From Paenibacillus silagei (GTDB taxonomy: Bacteria; Bacillota; Bacilli; Paenibacillales; Paenibacillaceae), in the NCBI RefSeq assembly GCF_017874735.1, contig NZ_JAGGLV010000012.1:124001-188000 (forward strand): a DNA stretch of 64,000 nucleotides. Reading direction: 5' to 3'. Below are positions 1 through 9,300 of the stretch, piece after piece. A program made the translations under genes and the position numbers. Position 1 is the first letter of the stretch. Each line of letters opens with the position of its first letter. Under the pieces are notes generated by a model that ran no database searches, was not told where the DNA came from, and saw nothing but the letters and a program-made list of their open reading frames with translations.

Positions 1-1515
1 ATTCTGCAGACCTTTACCCTCTACCGGGACACCTACAAGTATGAGAATGTGCTCAACATCAGCCTGATTAATCTGTACGGCAAAGGCATCAGCGAGCGCC
101 GGGGAATCTTCCAGTCGGCCAGCAACCCGCTGCGCAATCCGCATTTTCAGGCGTTATCCCAGAATCCGGAGCTGATCCTCCGGGTGCCCCCGCCGCTGAT
201 AACCGGCTATGACCGGGTGGACGGATTCACCTACGGGGACGAGGGCGTGATCTCGATTATGACGGCGGTCAAGCAGCGGATTACGCATGAGGTCATCGGT
301 TATATCATTGTGGATCTGAGCGATTCCTTCATTAAAGAGTTCTGCGACAAGGTGACGATCGGCACTACCGGATTCTTCTACCTGCTGGACGAGCAGAACA
401 ATCCCCTCTATGTTCCTCCTGTGAGGGCGGGAGAACTTGCCGTTATTCAGGACAACCTGATTCCTGCGGGGGAACGGGGCAGAAGCGGCAGCTTCGTGCT
501 TCAGACGGGCGGACCGCCCCGGTTCATCGTCCATACCTCCTCGCTTGCAACAGGCTGGACGATTATCGGCATAGCCCCGCTGCAGGAGATCGTGGCCGAG
601 GCGAACCGGATCAGGCAGCTGATTATTATCAGCGTGGGCTTAAGCATTATTTTTGCGATCACGCTCCATTATCTGTTGACCCGGCGGCTAACCCGGCCCA
701 TCCAGCTGCTCCAGCACAAGATGCGCCTGACCGCAAGTGGCTATCTGGAAGCCAAAGTCAAGCCGGACGGTACCGATGAGATCGCCGATCTCGGGCAGAG
801 CTTCAACATTATGGTGGAGCAGATCAAAGAGTTGCTGGCCCAGAGCATCCGTAAGCAGCAGCAGCTGCAAAAGGCAGAGCTGCGGACGCTTCAGGCGCAG
901 ATTAACCCTCATTTTCTATATAACACGCTGGATTCTATTGTCTGGATGGCGGAAGCGGGGAATCACGATGGCGTGATCCGGCTGGTGAAGGCGTTATCCG
1001 CGTTCTTCCGGCTTAGTCTCAACAACGGGCGCGACTGGATACAGATCCGCTCCGAGCTTGCCCATGTGCAGAGCTATCTGATCATCCAGCAGATGCGCTA
1101 CCACGACATCCTGGAGTTCAAGGTGGAGGTGGCGGAGGAGCTGCAGGAGTATCCGATTCTGAATATGACCCTGCAGCCGCTGGTTGAGAACGCCCTGTAT
1201 CACGGAATTAAGAATAAGCGGGGCATGGGACTCATCCGCATTGGCGGGTACACCGACGGAGGCACCATTATGCTTACGGTCTCGGACAATGGCATCGGCA
1301 TCCCCGCCGGGCGGCTGGAGGCGCTAAGGGAATCGGTTGAGCATCCCATTCAGTCGGAGGAACCCGAGGACACCGGCCAGGGCGGCTTCGGCCTGCAGAA
1401 TGTGCATCAGCGGCTGCGGCTGTATTTCGGGCCCGAATATGGTATCCGTCTGGACAGCTCGGAAGGCTATGGCACACAGATTACGGTTCGCATACCCAAG
1501 AACAGGGGGGTCTAG
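1..1515 (+). CDS. YesM-family sensor histidine kinase, 5'-truncated by window edge
   Basis: The frame is open from base 1, so the N-terminus lies outside the window and 504 residues are visible. Order: an extracellular sensing region of dCache type (inferred), a membrane segment near nt 619-680 (LIIISVGLSIIFAITLHYLL), a HAMP segment with DEIADLGQSFN, the HisKA_7TM/His_kinase motif LQAQINPHFLYNTLDS with the phospho-accepting His codon at nt 910, and an HATPase domain with N box (VENALYHGI), DNGIGIP and a GGFGLQNVHQRL G box. This family autophosphorylates and passes phosphate to a YesN-type AraC regulator; that gene follows directly. Signal is probably a sugar, perhaps delivered by the binding lipoprotein two genes downstream. 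Family assignment is firm; the ligand is unknown. Confidence 0.93.
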   Translation: MLQTFTLYRDTYKYENVLNISLINLYGKGISERRGIFQSASNPLRNPHFQALSQNPELILRVPPPLITGYDRVDGFTYGDEGVISIMTAVKQRITHEVIGYIIVDLSDSFIKEFCDKVTIGTTGFFYLLDEQNNPLYVPPVRAGELAVIQDNLIPAGERGRSGSFVLQTGGPPRFIVHTSSLATGWTIIGIAPLQEIVAEANRIRQLIIISVGLSIIFAITLHYLLTRRLTRPIQLLQHKMRLTASGYLEAKVKPDGTDEIADLGQSFNIMVEQIKELLAQSIRKQQQLQKAELRTLQAQINPHFLYNTLDSIVWMAEAGNHDGVIRLVKALSAFFRLSLNNGRDWIQIRSELAHVQSYLIIQQMRYHDILEFKVEVAEELQEYPILNMTLQPLVENALYHGIKNKRGMGLIRIGGYTDGGTIMLTVSDNGIGIPAGRLEALRESVEHPIQSEEPEDTGQGGFGLQNVHQRLRLYFGPEYGIRLDSSEGYGTQITVRIPKNRGV

Positions 1516-1517
1516 TG

Positions 1518-3116
1518 ATGAAGAAGATTATGCTGGTGGATGACGAGATCCTGATCCGCGAGAATATTCGGGAATGTATCGATTGGGAGAAGGAGGGCTT
1601 CCTCTATTGCGGTGACGCTCCCGACGGTGAGCTGGCGCTGCCTATTATTGAAGCGCAGCTGCCCGACATTCTGATTACCGATATCAAAATGCCGTTCATG
1701 AACGGCCTGGAGCTTACCTCTGTCGTCCGCCAAAAATTCCCGCAGATCAAAATCATCATTCTCAGCGGCCATGATGACTTCCAGTATGCCCAGCAGGCGC
1801 TGCGCCTGGGGGTCGAGGATTACTGCCTGAAGCCGTTCAGCGCAGCCGACCTGCTGCAGCTTCTGCGCAGCGTCAGCGCCCGGATTGATGAGGAATTACG
1901 GATCAGGCACAAATATGCCTACACCCCCGAGAATCTGTTCGCCGATCTGTGCGGAGGCCTGATCAGCACCGCTGCCGCCTATGAAGCGGCGGCCCAGCTT
2001 GAGCTGCAGTTAACAGCTCCTTACTACGCCGCCGCTATATTTACTCTGCATCCGCCCAATATGGAGGAGTCCCCGGAGCTTCCCCCTGCTTCACCGGATG
2101 CTGAGGCGCTGTTAGCGGGCCTGCTCAAGGAGGCGGCCGACAGCTTCATCTACAAGCGCAGCCGCATGGAGATGGTTCTGATCTATAAAGGCAGTGATCC
2201 GCTCCGGATGAACCATACTCTGGATGACCTGTGTGCGGCTGCGAAGAAGCGGCTGAGGGAAGGCTGCGGGCTGGAGCTGTCCGTCAGCCGGGGCAAGGTC
2301 TGCGAACGTCTTCAGGGCATTCACCTCTCCTATCTGGAGGCCGAGAATGACCGGATGTTCAAGCAGATGTCCAGAATGCATTCCGCCGCCATGCTTGAGG
2401 CGTATTATGACCCTAGCGCCCATGGAGTTCTGCTCGACAGAAGCCGGCTGGTCCAGTTCCTGAAGTCAGGCGACCACAGGCAGATGACCGGATTCCTGCT
2501 GGAGCTGTCGAAGGAGCTTGAACAGATGAACTGGGACTCAGGATATGCCTGTTACCTGATGAACGATATCACCCTGGAGCTGGTCCAGACAGCGAAGAAC
2601 GGATTCCGCGCAGCCGCAGGCCACGCCGGCATACTCCAAGAATTGCAGACACAGCTGAAGCAAATCTCCAGTAGTAATGACGGCCTTCAGTATCTCAAGC
2701 AGTTATACGAGCGGCTATGGGAATGGCGTTCCGAAGGAGCAGACAAGCACCGTGAGCTGATTGACAGGGTGAAGCAATATATCCGTGAGCAATACGACAA
2801 AGAGCAGCTCTCCCTGAATGACATCTCCAAGGTGGTCAGGGTCAGTCCCAGCCATCTGAGCAAGACCTTCAGTCAGGCGACCGGGCAGACCATCACGGAA
2901 TTCCTGACGGCTACACGTATGGACCGGGCCAAGGAGCTGCTGAAATCCACGGGGCACAAAACCTTTGAAATCGCCTATCTGGTCGGCTACAACGATCAGC
3001 ATTATTTCTCCAATCTGTTCAAAAAAGTAACGGGGATGACGCCCATGGAGTTCCGCAGGCAGGGAAATACCGGGGAGCAGCTGCACACGATCCGCAGAGG
3101 GGCGGGACATGCGTGA
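1518..3116 (+). CDS. YesN-family response regulator, receiver + AraC HTH
   Basis: About 532 residues. An N-terminal receiver domain starts MKKIMLVDDE; the phosphorylation site is Asp55 (LITDIKMP) and the conserved Lys is Lys105 (YCLKPF). A poorly conserved linker follows, then a C-terminal AraC double helix-turn-helix (LSLNDISKVVRVSPSHLSK to VTGMTPMEFRR). A GTG at 1515 overlaps the kinase stop TAG, but the ATG at 1518 sits 7 nt after a GGGGGG Shine-Dalgarno stretch, so I prefer 1518. The gene is translationally coupled to the kinase upstream, and its stop overlaps the GTG of the next gene. It presumably activates a nearby sugar-transport or glycosidase promoter on phosphorylation; the target cannot be read from the sequence. 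Confidence 0.93.
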   Translation: MKKIMLVDDEILIRENIRECIDWEKEGFLYCGDAPDGELALPIIEAQLPDILITDIKMPFMNGLELTSVVRQKFPQIKIIILSGHDDFQYAQQALRLGVEDYCLKPFSAADLLQLLRSVSARIDEELRIRHKYAYTPENLFADLCGGLISTAAAYEAAAQLELQLTAPYYAAAIFTLHPPNMEESPELPPASPDAEALLAGLLKEAADSFIYKRSRMEMVLIYKGSDPLRMNHTLDDLCAAAKKRLREGCGLELSVSRGKVCERLQGIHLSYLEAENDRMFKQMSRMHSAAMLEAYYDPSAHGVLLDRSRLVQFLKSGDHRQMTGFLLELSKELEQMNWDSGYACYLMNDITLELVQTAKNGFRAAAGHAGILQELQTQLKQISSSNDGLQYLKQLYERLWEWRSEGADKHRELIDRVKQYIREQYDKEQLSLNDISKVVRVSPSHLSKTFSQATGQTITEFLTATRMDRAKELLKSTGHKTFEIAYLVGYNDQHYFSNLFKKVTGMTPMEFRRQGNTGEQLHTIRRGAGHA

Positions 3117-4075
3117 GCGTAAACAGGCTTAGGGGATGGTCCGTGGTTCTCCTGCTCCTGACGGCAGGCTTCCTGCTTGGCGGCTGTCTTATGGCAGCCG
3201 GAGCAGCGGATATTCCTGAGAAGACAACGGGAGATTTTCCGTTAAGTGCAGGTGAAGAACCTCCGCTGACCTTCGGCATTATCTACCCTATGGTGAATGC
3301 CACTTACGAGATGATCACCGGAAAAGCGGAAGCGGTAGCGCGGAAGCATAATGTAGAGCTGCTGGTGCAAGCTCCCGATGAAGCCAATCTGGAGCAGCAG
3401 ATCCGCATCATGGAGATGATGATTAAGCGGGGGGTAGACGGCATTGCGATTGCTCCGGTGGATTCGCAGGCGCTCACCGCCATGATTAACAAAGCGGCCG
3501 CCCAAGGAATTCCTGTGGTCTGCTTCGAATCGGATTCGCCTGCCAGCCGGAGAGCAGCCTATATCGGGGCGGATAACCGGGCAACCGGCGCAGTGATGGG
3601 ACAGACGGTGGAACGTCTGCTAAGCGGCAAAGGAATGATTCTGGTCGAGTCCGGAATGTCCCGGATGCAGAGCACCCGGGAACGTCTGCTGGGACTTGAG
3701 ACTTACCTGACTCAGCATACGGACATTGATGTACTGGAGATCCGTCACAACGACGGCAGTGAGGAGCGGGCTGCCGGGCAGCTGGAGCAGATGATCTCGG
3801 ATCATCCCCATTTCAGCGCTCTGGTGAATCTGGATTTCGTCTCCAGCACCAGCTCTGTCCTAGTCTGGAAGGCCAAGGGGCTGAAGCGTTATAACCTCGC
3901 CCTCGGCCTGACCCCGGCCTTGCAGCAAGCGCTGGATAACGGCCAGATTACCCGTGTAATCTCACAGAACGAGCAGAACTGGGGTGAGGATATCATCAAC
4001 ACGCTGCTTCTACAGGCCAAGAATATAGACACAGCCAAATGGATCAACACGGATATTGCGATTATTGGGGAGTAG
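3113..4075 (+). CDS. LacI-type sugar-binding lipoprotein linked to a two-component system
   Basis: 320 residues. The N-terminus has a lipoprotein signal ending in the lipobox LLGGC (Cys about residue 25). The remainder is a periplasmic-binding type 1 fold (Peripla_BP_4, ribose/rhizopine-binding type): TFGIIYPMVNATYEM, KRGVDGIAIAPVDS, IPVVCFESDS, YIGADNRATGA. The GTG start overlaps the response-regulator stop by 4 nt, so this is one operon with kinase and regulator. No permease or ATPase follows. Solitary binding proteins of this type beside LytS/YesM kinases are known to act as extracellular sugar sensors (the XylFII-LytS arrangement), so I infer a sensory rather than transport role. It could instead serve a transporter encoded elsewhere. 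Confidence 0.85.
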   Translation: MSVNRLRGWSVVLLLLTAGFLLGGCLMAAGAADIPEKTTGDFPLSAGEEPPLTFGIIYPMVNATYEMITGKAEAVARKHNVELLVQAPDEANLEQQIRIMEMMIKRGVDGIAIAPVDSQALTAMINKAAAQGIPVVCFESDSPASRRAAYIGADNRATGAVMGQTVERLLSGKGMILVESGMSRMQSTRERLLGLETYLTQHTDIDVLEIRHNDGSEERAAGQLEQMISDHPHFSALVNLDFVSSTSSVLVWKAKGLKRYNLALGLTPALQQALDNGQITRVISQNEQNWGEDIINTLLLQAKNIDTAKWINTDIAIIGE

Positions 4076-4078
4076 CCA

Positions 4079-5434
4079 TTAATAAGACCCGGCGCTCAGC
4101 TTCAGAATCGTGCCGGTGGAAGCCGGAAGGACGTCGGCATAGCTCCCCAGTCCGAAATAGAAATCGCCACCCTGTTCCTCGAAGGAACGGGCGAACGTAT
4201 CCCGGCTGAAGTGGAAGACCTCGCTCCAGCCTTCCCCGCCGGCTGCGAAGCTGGAGGTGCTTTTGTGGTAGACGTAATTCGTATATTGTCCCGAGGCTTC
4301 CTTGACATAACCGAGCACATATACTGTCTCCCCGCGCTCCAGAATATCCATAGGCACTACAGCAGAGTCAGGCAACAGCTCCTTGCGCACATTCTGGAAG
4401 TTGGCCGCTGCCGAGTACAGCCCTTGCGGGATAGATTGATGGTCGTTATAGATCACACCCGGAATATAGAGCAGCCGGTCGTTCACCGGGGTCGTACGCA
4501 GGAGCTTCAGCCAAGGCTGGCCGCTGACACCGGGAACATTCACTTCACCCGCTTTCATAACGAAGCTGAGACCCGGGAACAACTGGGTACTGGTAAAAGT
4601 CAGCTTGGACGTCTGAATTCCCCCGCTTGTGCTCTGCTTGATGGAGGTCATATACCCCTTTTCATTTGGAATCCCCTGGGTCTTCCCTGCCGTGGCTGAG
4701 GACGCATACAGTGTATCGCCCAGCTCGAACAGATTGTAGGCACGCATAATACCGTATTGGGAGACCGTGCCGAAGCGGGTCCAGGTCGCTCCCCTGTTCG
4801 AAGATACGTAAATCAAGGGCCCTTCGTTAGCGCCCAGTGCTGCGTACAGCTTGCCTTTGTAGTAAGCCATATCGTATACATGGATGCCTCCGGGAATGTT
4901 CATGTATTGGTCCCAGTGATCCCCGTTCAGGCGATAAAAATTCCCGTAAGCCCACCCCGGTACTCTGGAGTCATGCCCGGGAATATACAGCTCCCCGTTC
5001 AGCACCTTGAAGGTATCGATCTGCTCATCCATGACATAGACATTGGTGGTCACCTTGCCTGTCGCCGGGTTCGTATACGTAACATCCTGCACAGAGAATT
5101 TATTCTGGGCAAGATCCCAGTAATAGATTGGAACCGGCCCCGCATTGGACGAAGGCGCATTGTTGCTGCTGTTGCCGTGGCCCAGATAGATTTTTCCGCC
5201 AAAAAGCTGCATGTCCCAGACATTACGCGCATAAACCGCTTTCTTGAACGGGCTGCCCAGCACTGTAATGGAAGAACTGACGTCCACAGCAGCCAGAGCT
5301 GCTGCCCCTGTCCCGATCACCTGTCCACTCTGGACAGGCGAAGCCAGTACCTGCTCCCCTCCCGCATATGATACAGCACCCAGCAGCATAAGCCCCGTAC
5401 ACAATTGGCTTATATGTTTTATTACTCCATACAT
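4079..5434 (-). CDS. Secreted BNR/beta-propeller-like protein of unknown function
   Basis: 451 residues with an N-terminal signal peptide (hydrophobic LCTGLMLLGAVSYAGG; cleavage likely after VLASP or nearby). The body repeats strand-rich units of the type GKIYLGHG, GELYIPGH, GKLYAALGAN, DTLYASSA, ETVYVLGY, with one good Asp-box/BNR motif (SSNRGATWTRFG). This suggests a beta-propeller as in sialidase-like or BNR-repeat proteins. No catalytic set is recognisable, so no enzyme activity is assigned. The start is supported by AGGAGG 7 nt upstream. The gene is convergent with the sensor operon: only 3 bp separate the two stop codons, leaving no room for a terminator between them. It may be a carbohydrate-binding or cell-wall protein. 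Confidence 0.8.
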   Translation of the reverse strand: MYGVIKHISQLCTGLMLLGAVSYAGGEQVLASPVQSGQVIGTGAAALAAVDVSSSITVLGSPFKKAVYARNVWDMQLFGGKIYLGHGNSSNNAPSSNAGPVPIYYWDLAQNKFSVQDVTYTNPATGKVTTNVYVMDEQIDTFKVLNGELYIPGHDSRVPGWAYGNFYRLNGDHWDQYMNIPGGIHVYDMAYYKGKLYAALGANEGPLIYVSSNRGATWTRFGTVSQYGIMRAYNLFELGDTLYASSATAGKTQGIPNEKGYMTSIKQSTSGGIQTSKLTFTSTQLFPGLSFVMKAGEVNVPGVSGQPWLKLLRTTPVNDRLLYIPGVIYNDHQSIPQGLYSAAANFQNVRKELLPDSAVVPMDILERGETVYVLGYVKEASGQYTNYVYHKSTSSFAAGGEGWSEVFHFSRDTFARSFEEQGGDFYFGLGSYADVLPASTGTILKLSAGSY

Positions 5435-5743
5435 AGTAAATCCTCCTAATCTTTGGAATGAAGCAATGATAAACTAATTATTTGTAAAAAAGAAGATGCA
5501 GAGGAAATATTAGTACTTCCGGTATAACAGCAAGGTAAACGTGTAGCGGCAGGTCTGGGCGGGAAGACCCAGAGTTGCGGGATGCGGGATGAGGGATGCT
5601 ATGTGGAGACCCAGAGATAGGCAGGATACGCGATGTTTATTAGGCAGGCTGAATAGTTGAGTAATGACAGGGAACAAGGTAACGGGTGTGGCTCATCGGA
5701 TACAGGAAGAAACCGGCTCCAACGTACAGCTTCGAGCAGTATA

Positions 5744-5790
5744 CAGTTGGAAAAACGTATCTTAATCCACCAGTGTACATTTTCCAACTA
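5744..5790. repeat. Inverted pair of the TAGTTGGAAAAA motif
   Basis: A forward copy (CAGTTGGAAAAACGTATCTT from 5744) and a reverse copy ending at 5790 (reads TAGTTGGAAAATGTACACTG on the minus strand) form an imperfect hairpin-capable inverted repeat. The same motif recurs near 21.8 kb and 50.4 kb. Confidence 0.7.
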
Positions 5791-5914
5791 ATTCCAGTTC
5801 CAATTCCGGTTCCGGTAGCTTCGTTTTTCCGGGCAGGATTACACGGGAGAATTACTTTAACTAATGGCTTGCTGAGGGGTTACTTCACCCCGATTAGGAG
5901 GCAAGTTGGAGGCT

Positions 5915-6099
5915 TAATTGCAATTCGTACAACTAAATCGTCCGATGTGCCGCCAAATCTCCGTTTAGATGTAGTTCGTGCAATTAAAATGGCCCTATAC
6001 CTGGATTTTCGCCCATCCGGGCAAATGTAGTTGCACAAAATACAATTAGAAGAGGATGTACATCCGTTTCACTGTTTTTAGTTGCACAGAATACACTTA
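5915..6099. repeat. Three copies of a TAGTTG[CT]AC motif
   Basis: Three 21-bp near-identical sites lie at 5915-5935 (minus), 6028-6048 (plus) and 6079-6099 (plus). Each begins TAGTTG[CT]AC and ends in CAATTA or CACTTA; a shorter relative lies at about 5970-5985. The two plus copies are 51 bp apart. They resemble the TAGTTGGAAAAA family just upstream and may be regulator sites or remnants of a small dispersed repeat. Confidence 0.65.
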
Positions 6100-6246
6100 T
6101 CCCTGTTTTTTCGCTACAAACGCAGCTTCATCCCTTACCGCTTTGTTGGAATGAAATCACTTGTTTAATTCTGATGGTCTACTAGGTTGTCCGGCGGGGA
6201 GGTATGGCGAGGGATTGCGCTTGGTACGTGGAAGTTTATATTACTC

Positions 6247-6300
6247 AAAAAATCCCCTCCGGCCAGCCAGCATCCGGCCCATCATCCGATGGGTGGACGC
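6247..6300 (-). terminator. Possible terminator of the GH30-GH10 gene
   Basis: On the minus strand downstream of the stop at 6360, CCCATC-GGAT-GATGGG is followed by GGCC-rich paired bases and then GGGGATTTTTT. The first stem is perfect but short, so this is a moderate call. Confidence 0.4.
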
Positions 6301-6359
6301 TCGCGGCCGTGAGGGTTATATGATGTGATTCTATGCTTTACCTGCAGGGTGTTACTTCT

Positions 6360-9300
6360 TTACTTCTGCAATATCCGGAAGATCATGACAGCAGCCTCCG
6401 CCCGCGTGGCTGTTCCGGTGGGATGAAGGGATTTACCGTCCCCCCGGACAATTCCCTCTTGGACCAGTGCCGCTACACTATCAATGGCATACTTCGCCAC
6501 CTTCATTCTATCTGTGTAGCCGACCAGGTCTCCGGCACTTCCACTAACCGTTAATTTGTTCACCACCTTCAAGGCTCTGGCTGCAATCACCATCATATCC
6601 TGCCGCGAGATTTCGCCCTTCGGATTGAAGTTGCTGCCGTCTGTTCCATTGATAATCCCCAGCTGCTTCGCAATACTGAGCGCTTCATAATAGTAGGCTC
6701 CCTGGCTTACGTCTGCAAAGCCGGAACCGGATTCCGCTTCGAGACCCAATGTTCTCACTACCAGCAGCACAAAGTCCGCTCTCGTAATGTTCTTCTCCGG
6801 GCTGAAGGTGCCCACGGAGGTTCCTTGGATGATGCCCAGACTGTACAGTGTATCAATCGCCTCCGAAGCCCAGCTGTATTTGGCACCTACATCTTTGAAC
6901 GGGCTGCTTGGCACTGGTGTCTGCGTAGGTGCTGGTGTCTGTGACGCAGCCGGTGTACCTGTTGCTCCCGGCGTCGATGTTGGTGTCGGTGTTGGCGTAG
7001 CTGTTGATGTTGGTACTGACGTCGGTACTGGCGTCGGCGTCGGTGTTGGTCTTGTTGTTGGTGTAGGCGTCGGCTCAGACGGACCGCCACTGTCTTTTAG
7101 CGTAGTTACAGAGAGGGCAGGACCATTCTTGCTCCAGTTCCCGGCTTCATCCCCGGCCTGCACCGAGAAATGATACTCTGTTCCCGCAGCAAGCCCGGTT
7201 ACCTCGTACCGCAGCTCTGTTCCAGACAACGCAGCGATTTCCTCTGCCCCCCTATAGACTTTGTAGCCGTTCACTCCCGTATCGTCAGCAGCCCGCGTCC
7301 AGGTTAGTGTCAGACCGGATGCTGTGATCCGTGAGGCTTCAAGCTTGCTTCCCTCCATCCAGACCGGAGGTGTGGTGTCGGTAGCAGACAGTGTCATCGC
7401 TGACACAGAAGGCCCACCCTCGCTCCAATTGCCGCCCGTGTCTCCCGCTTCTACTTTGAACGTATACTGCATACCCGGCTGTAATCCCGTTACTTGATGA
7501 CTGTATACAGCACCGGTTACGGTCTCCGTATACACAGAATCTGTAACCGTAATCGGCTTATCTCCGGTTCCATTCGTAATCCGGTACCCGTAGATGCCGC
7601 TGTCATCTGTGGCCGTAGCCGACCAGGTCAGCGTCAGTCCGCTACTCGTGATACCGGAAGCGGCAAGCGTGCTTCCTTCCGCCCAGACCGGCGGCGTGAT
7701 GTCTTCACCTCGAAGGGTGGTCACTATAACGTACGGTCCGTCCTTACTCCAGTTCCCCGCTGCATCGCCTGCCTCTACCTTGAAGGTATATGACGTGTTC
7801 GGCAGCAGTCCAGCTACCTCATAACGATATACGGCTCCGGTTGCGGTCTCCACCGGTTCGATACCGGTTACAAGCACCGGCTCGGAATCGATCCCATTGT
7901 AGATGCGGTATCCGGTAACACCTCGATTATCCATTGCAGCCGGCCACGATAAGGTAACCCCTGTTGGCGTAATACCGGTGGCTTCAAGCTTGCTTCCCTC
8001 AGCCCACACAGGCGGAGCTGCGTCTCCCTTGCCGCTGAGGGTAAGGTTGCCGAACACCTCTGTTGATTTCGCAGCCCGGCCCAGCAGATCATTCCAGGTG
8101 GCTACGCCGATCAGATTGGATCCGGTTGCATTGTTCACCTGCGCATCGAACCGGATCTGTGTCCCGTTCTCCGGCCTCAGTGTGCGGAATGGAATCTTCA
8201 TCTCCACCGTATAAGCCGTCCCTTCGGTTACCGCCGCCGATTCAAATCCCGGTGAGACCGCCGGTGTCGAATTACTGAGGAACTTGAAGGACTGCTCTCC
8301 GGCATAGTTGACCCGGTATTGCCCGTCATCCTCGCGGTACGGCCAGGCGTTGATACGGTCTTCGTCCACATAAGCTTCCACGGAGTCCTGCTTCGTCTTA
8401 TCCGTGCTGGCTTTGCTTAACTGCGTATCTTTGACCTGGAACAGCACATAGAGATTCTCTTCATCCCATAGCGTCCGGGCGGTTCCTGTGGTCTCCGCTG
8501 TCGCCATCAGATGATTGTCAATCCGGATCTCCGGCGCATTCGCCCAGAGGTCGTCTATGCTTCCATCAATGTCAGGCGTACCATACAGCGCTGTAGAGCT
8601 CTTAGTCTCTGGAGTCACATAGAGCGGATGCCCGGCCAGATACTTCTCAGGATCAAGGATGGCATAATACGCCGGCTTCGGTGCCAGCGAGCTGATGAAC
8701 GGCAACGGATTCTGACCTGCTCTCCAGCTCGCGCTGTCTGCATATCCCCAAAGGGTGACACGCGCGATTACATCCGCATGCTTCTTGTAGATCTGGAACA
8801 ATTGGGCATACAGGTTCGCCTGCTTCTCTGCCCACTCTGCTGAGAGGGAATAATTCATGCCTGCCAGCACATCCAGCTCGCTGATGGAGAGCTCCACGCC
8901 CAGGGAAGCATATTTCTCAATCGCCGCTTCCACATTGGCAGGCTTGGTTCTCATGTCGTAGTGGGATTGCAGCCCGATGCCGTCAACCAGCAGCTTGCCG
9001 GGATGGGCCAGCGCATAACGGTCATTGATCTCTTTGACCATGTCATAGATGGCATCCCGCTTCTCCGGGAAATCATCGTTGAAATCATTGTAATACAGCT
9101 TGATATTCCACGATGGATGCTCATCCAGCACTTCCCTGGCGGCAAGGAATGCCTGCTCTACAAAGTCAGGGCCGACAGAATAGTACCAAGGTGACTTACG
9201 CAGCGCATCCTTCCAGTCCGTTACGGCCGGAGGACCATCCTGCATCGCCTCATTGACCACATCCCAGGAGATCACCGAATCCTTGTAATGCTCCATGACC

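Larger units (their letters stand above)
5435..6359. other. 925-bp intergenic region with repeat motifs, no gene supported
   Basis: I find no credible gene here. An open frame at 5686-6030 (+) overlaps the repeat motifs, lacks a ribosome binding site and resembles no protein I know. The region holds several copies of a ~21-nt TAGTTG...TTA motif in both orientations (listed separately) and is AT-richer than its surroundings. The 3' flank carries the probable terminator of the giant minus-strand gene. Confidence 0.6.

Noticed and set aside
5686..6030. 114-codon plus-strand open frame in the 5.4-6.4 kb gap
   Set aside because: It runs through TAGTTG-type repeat motifs, has no Shine-Dalgarno and no familiar sequence.
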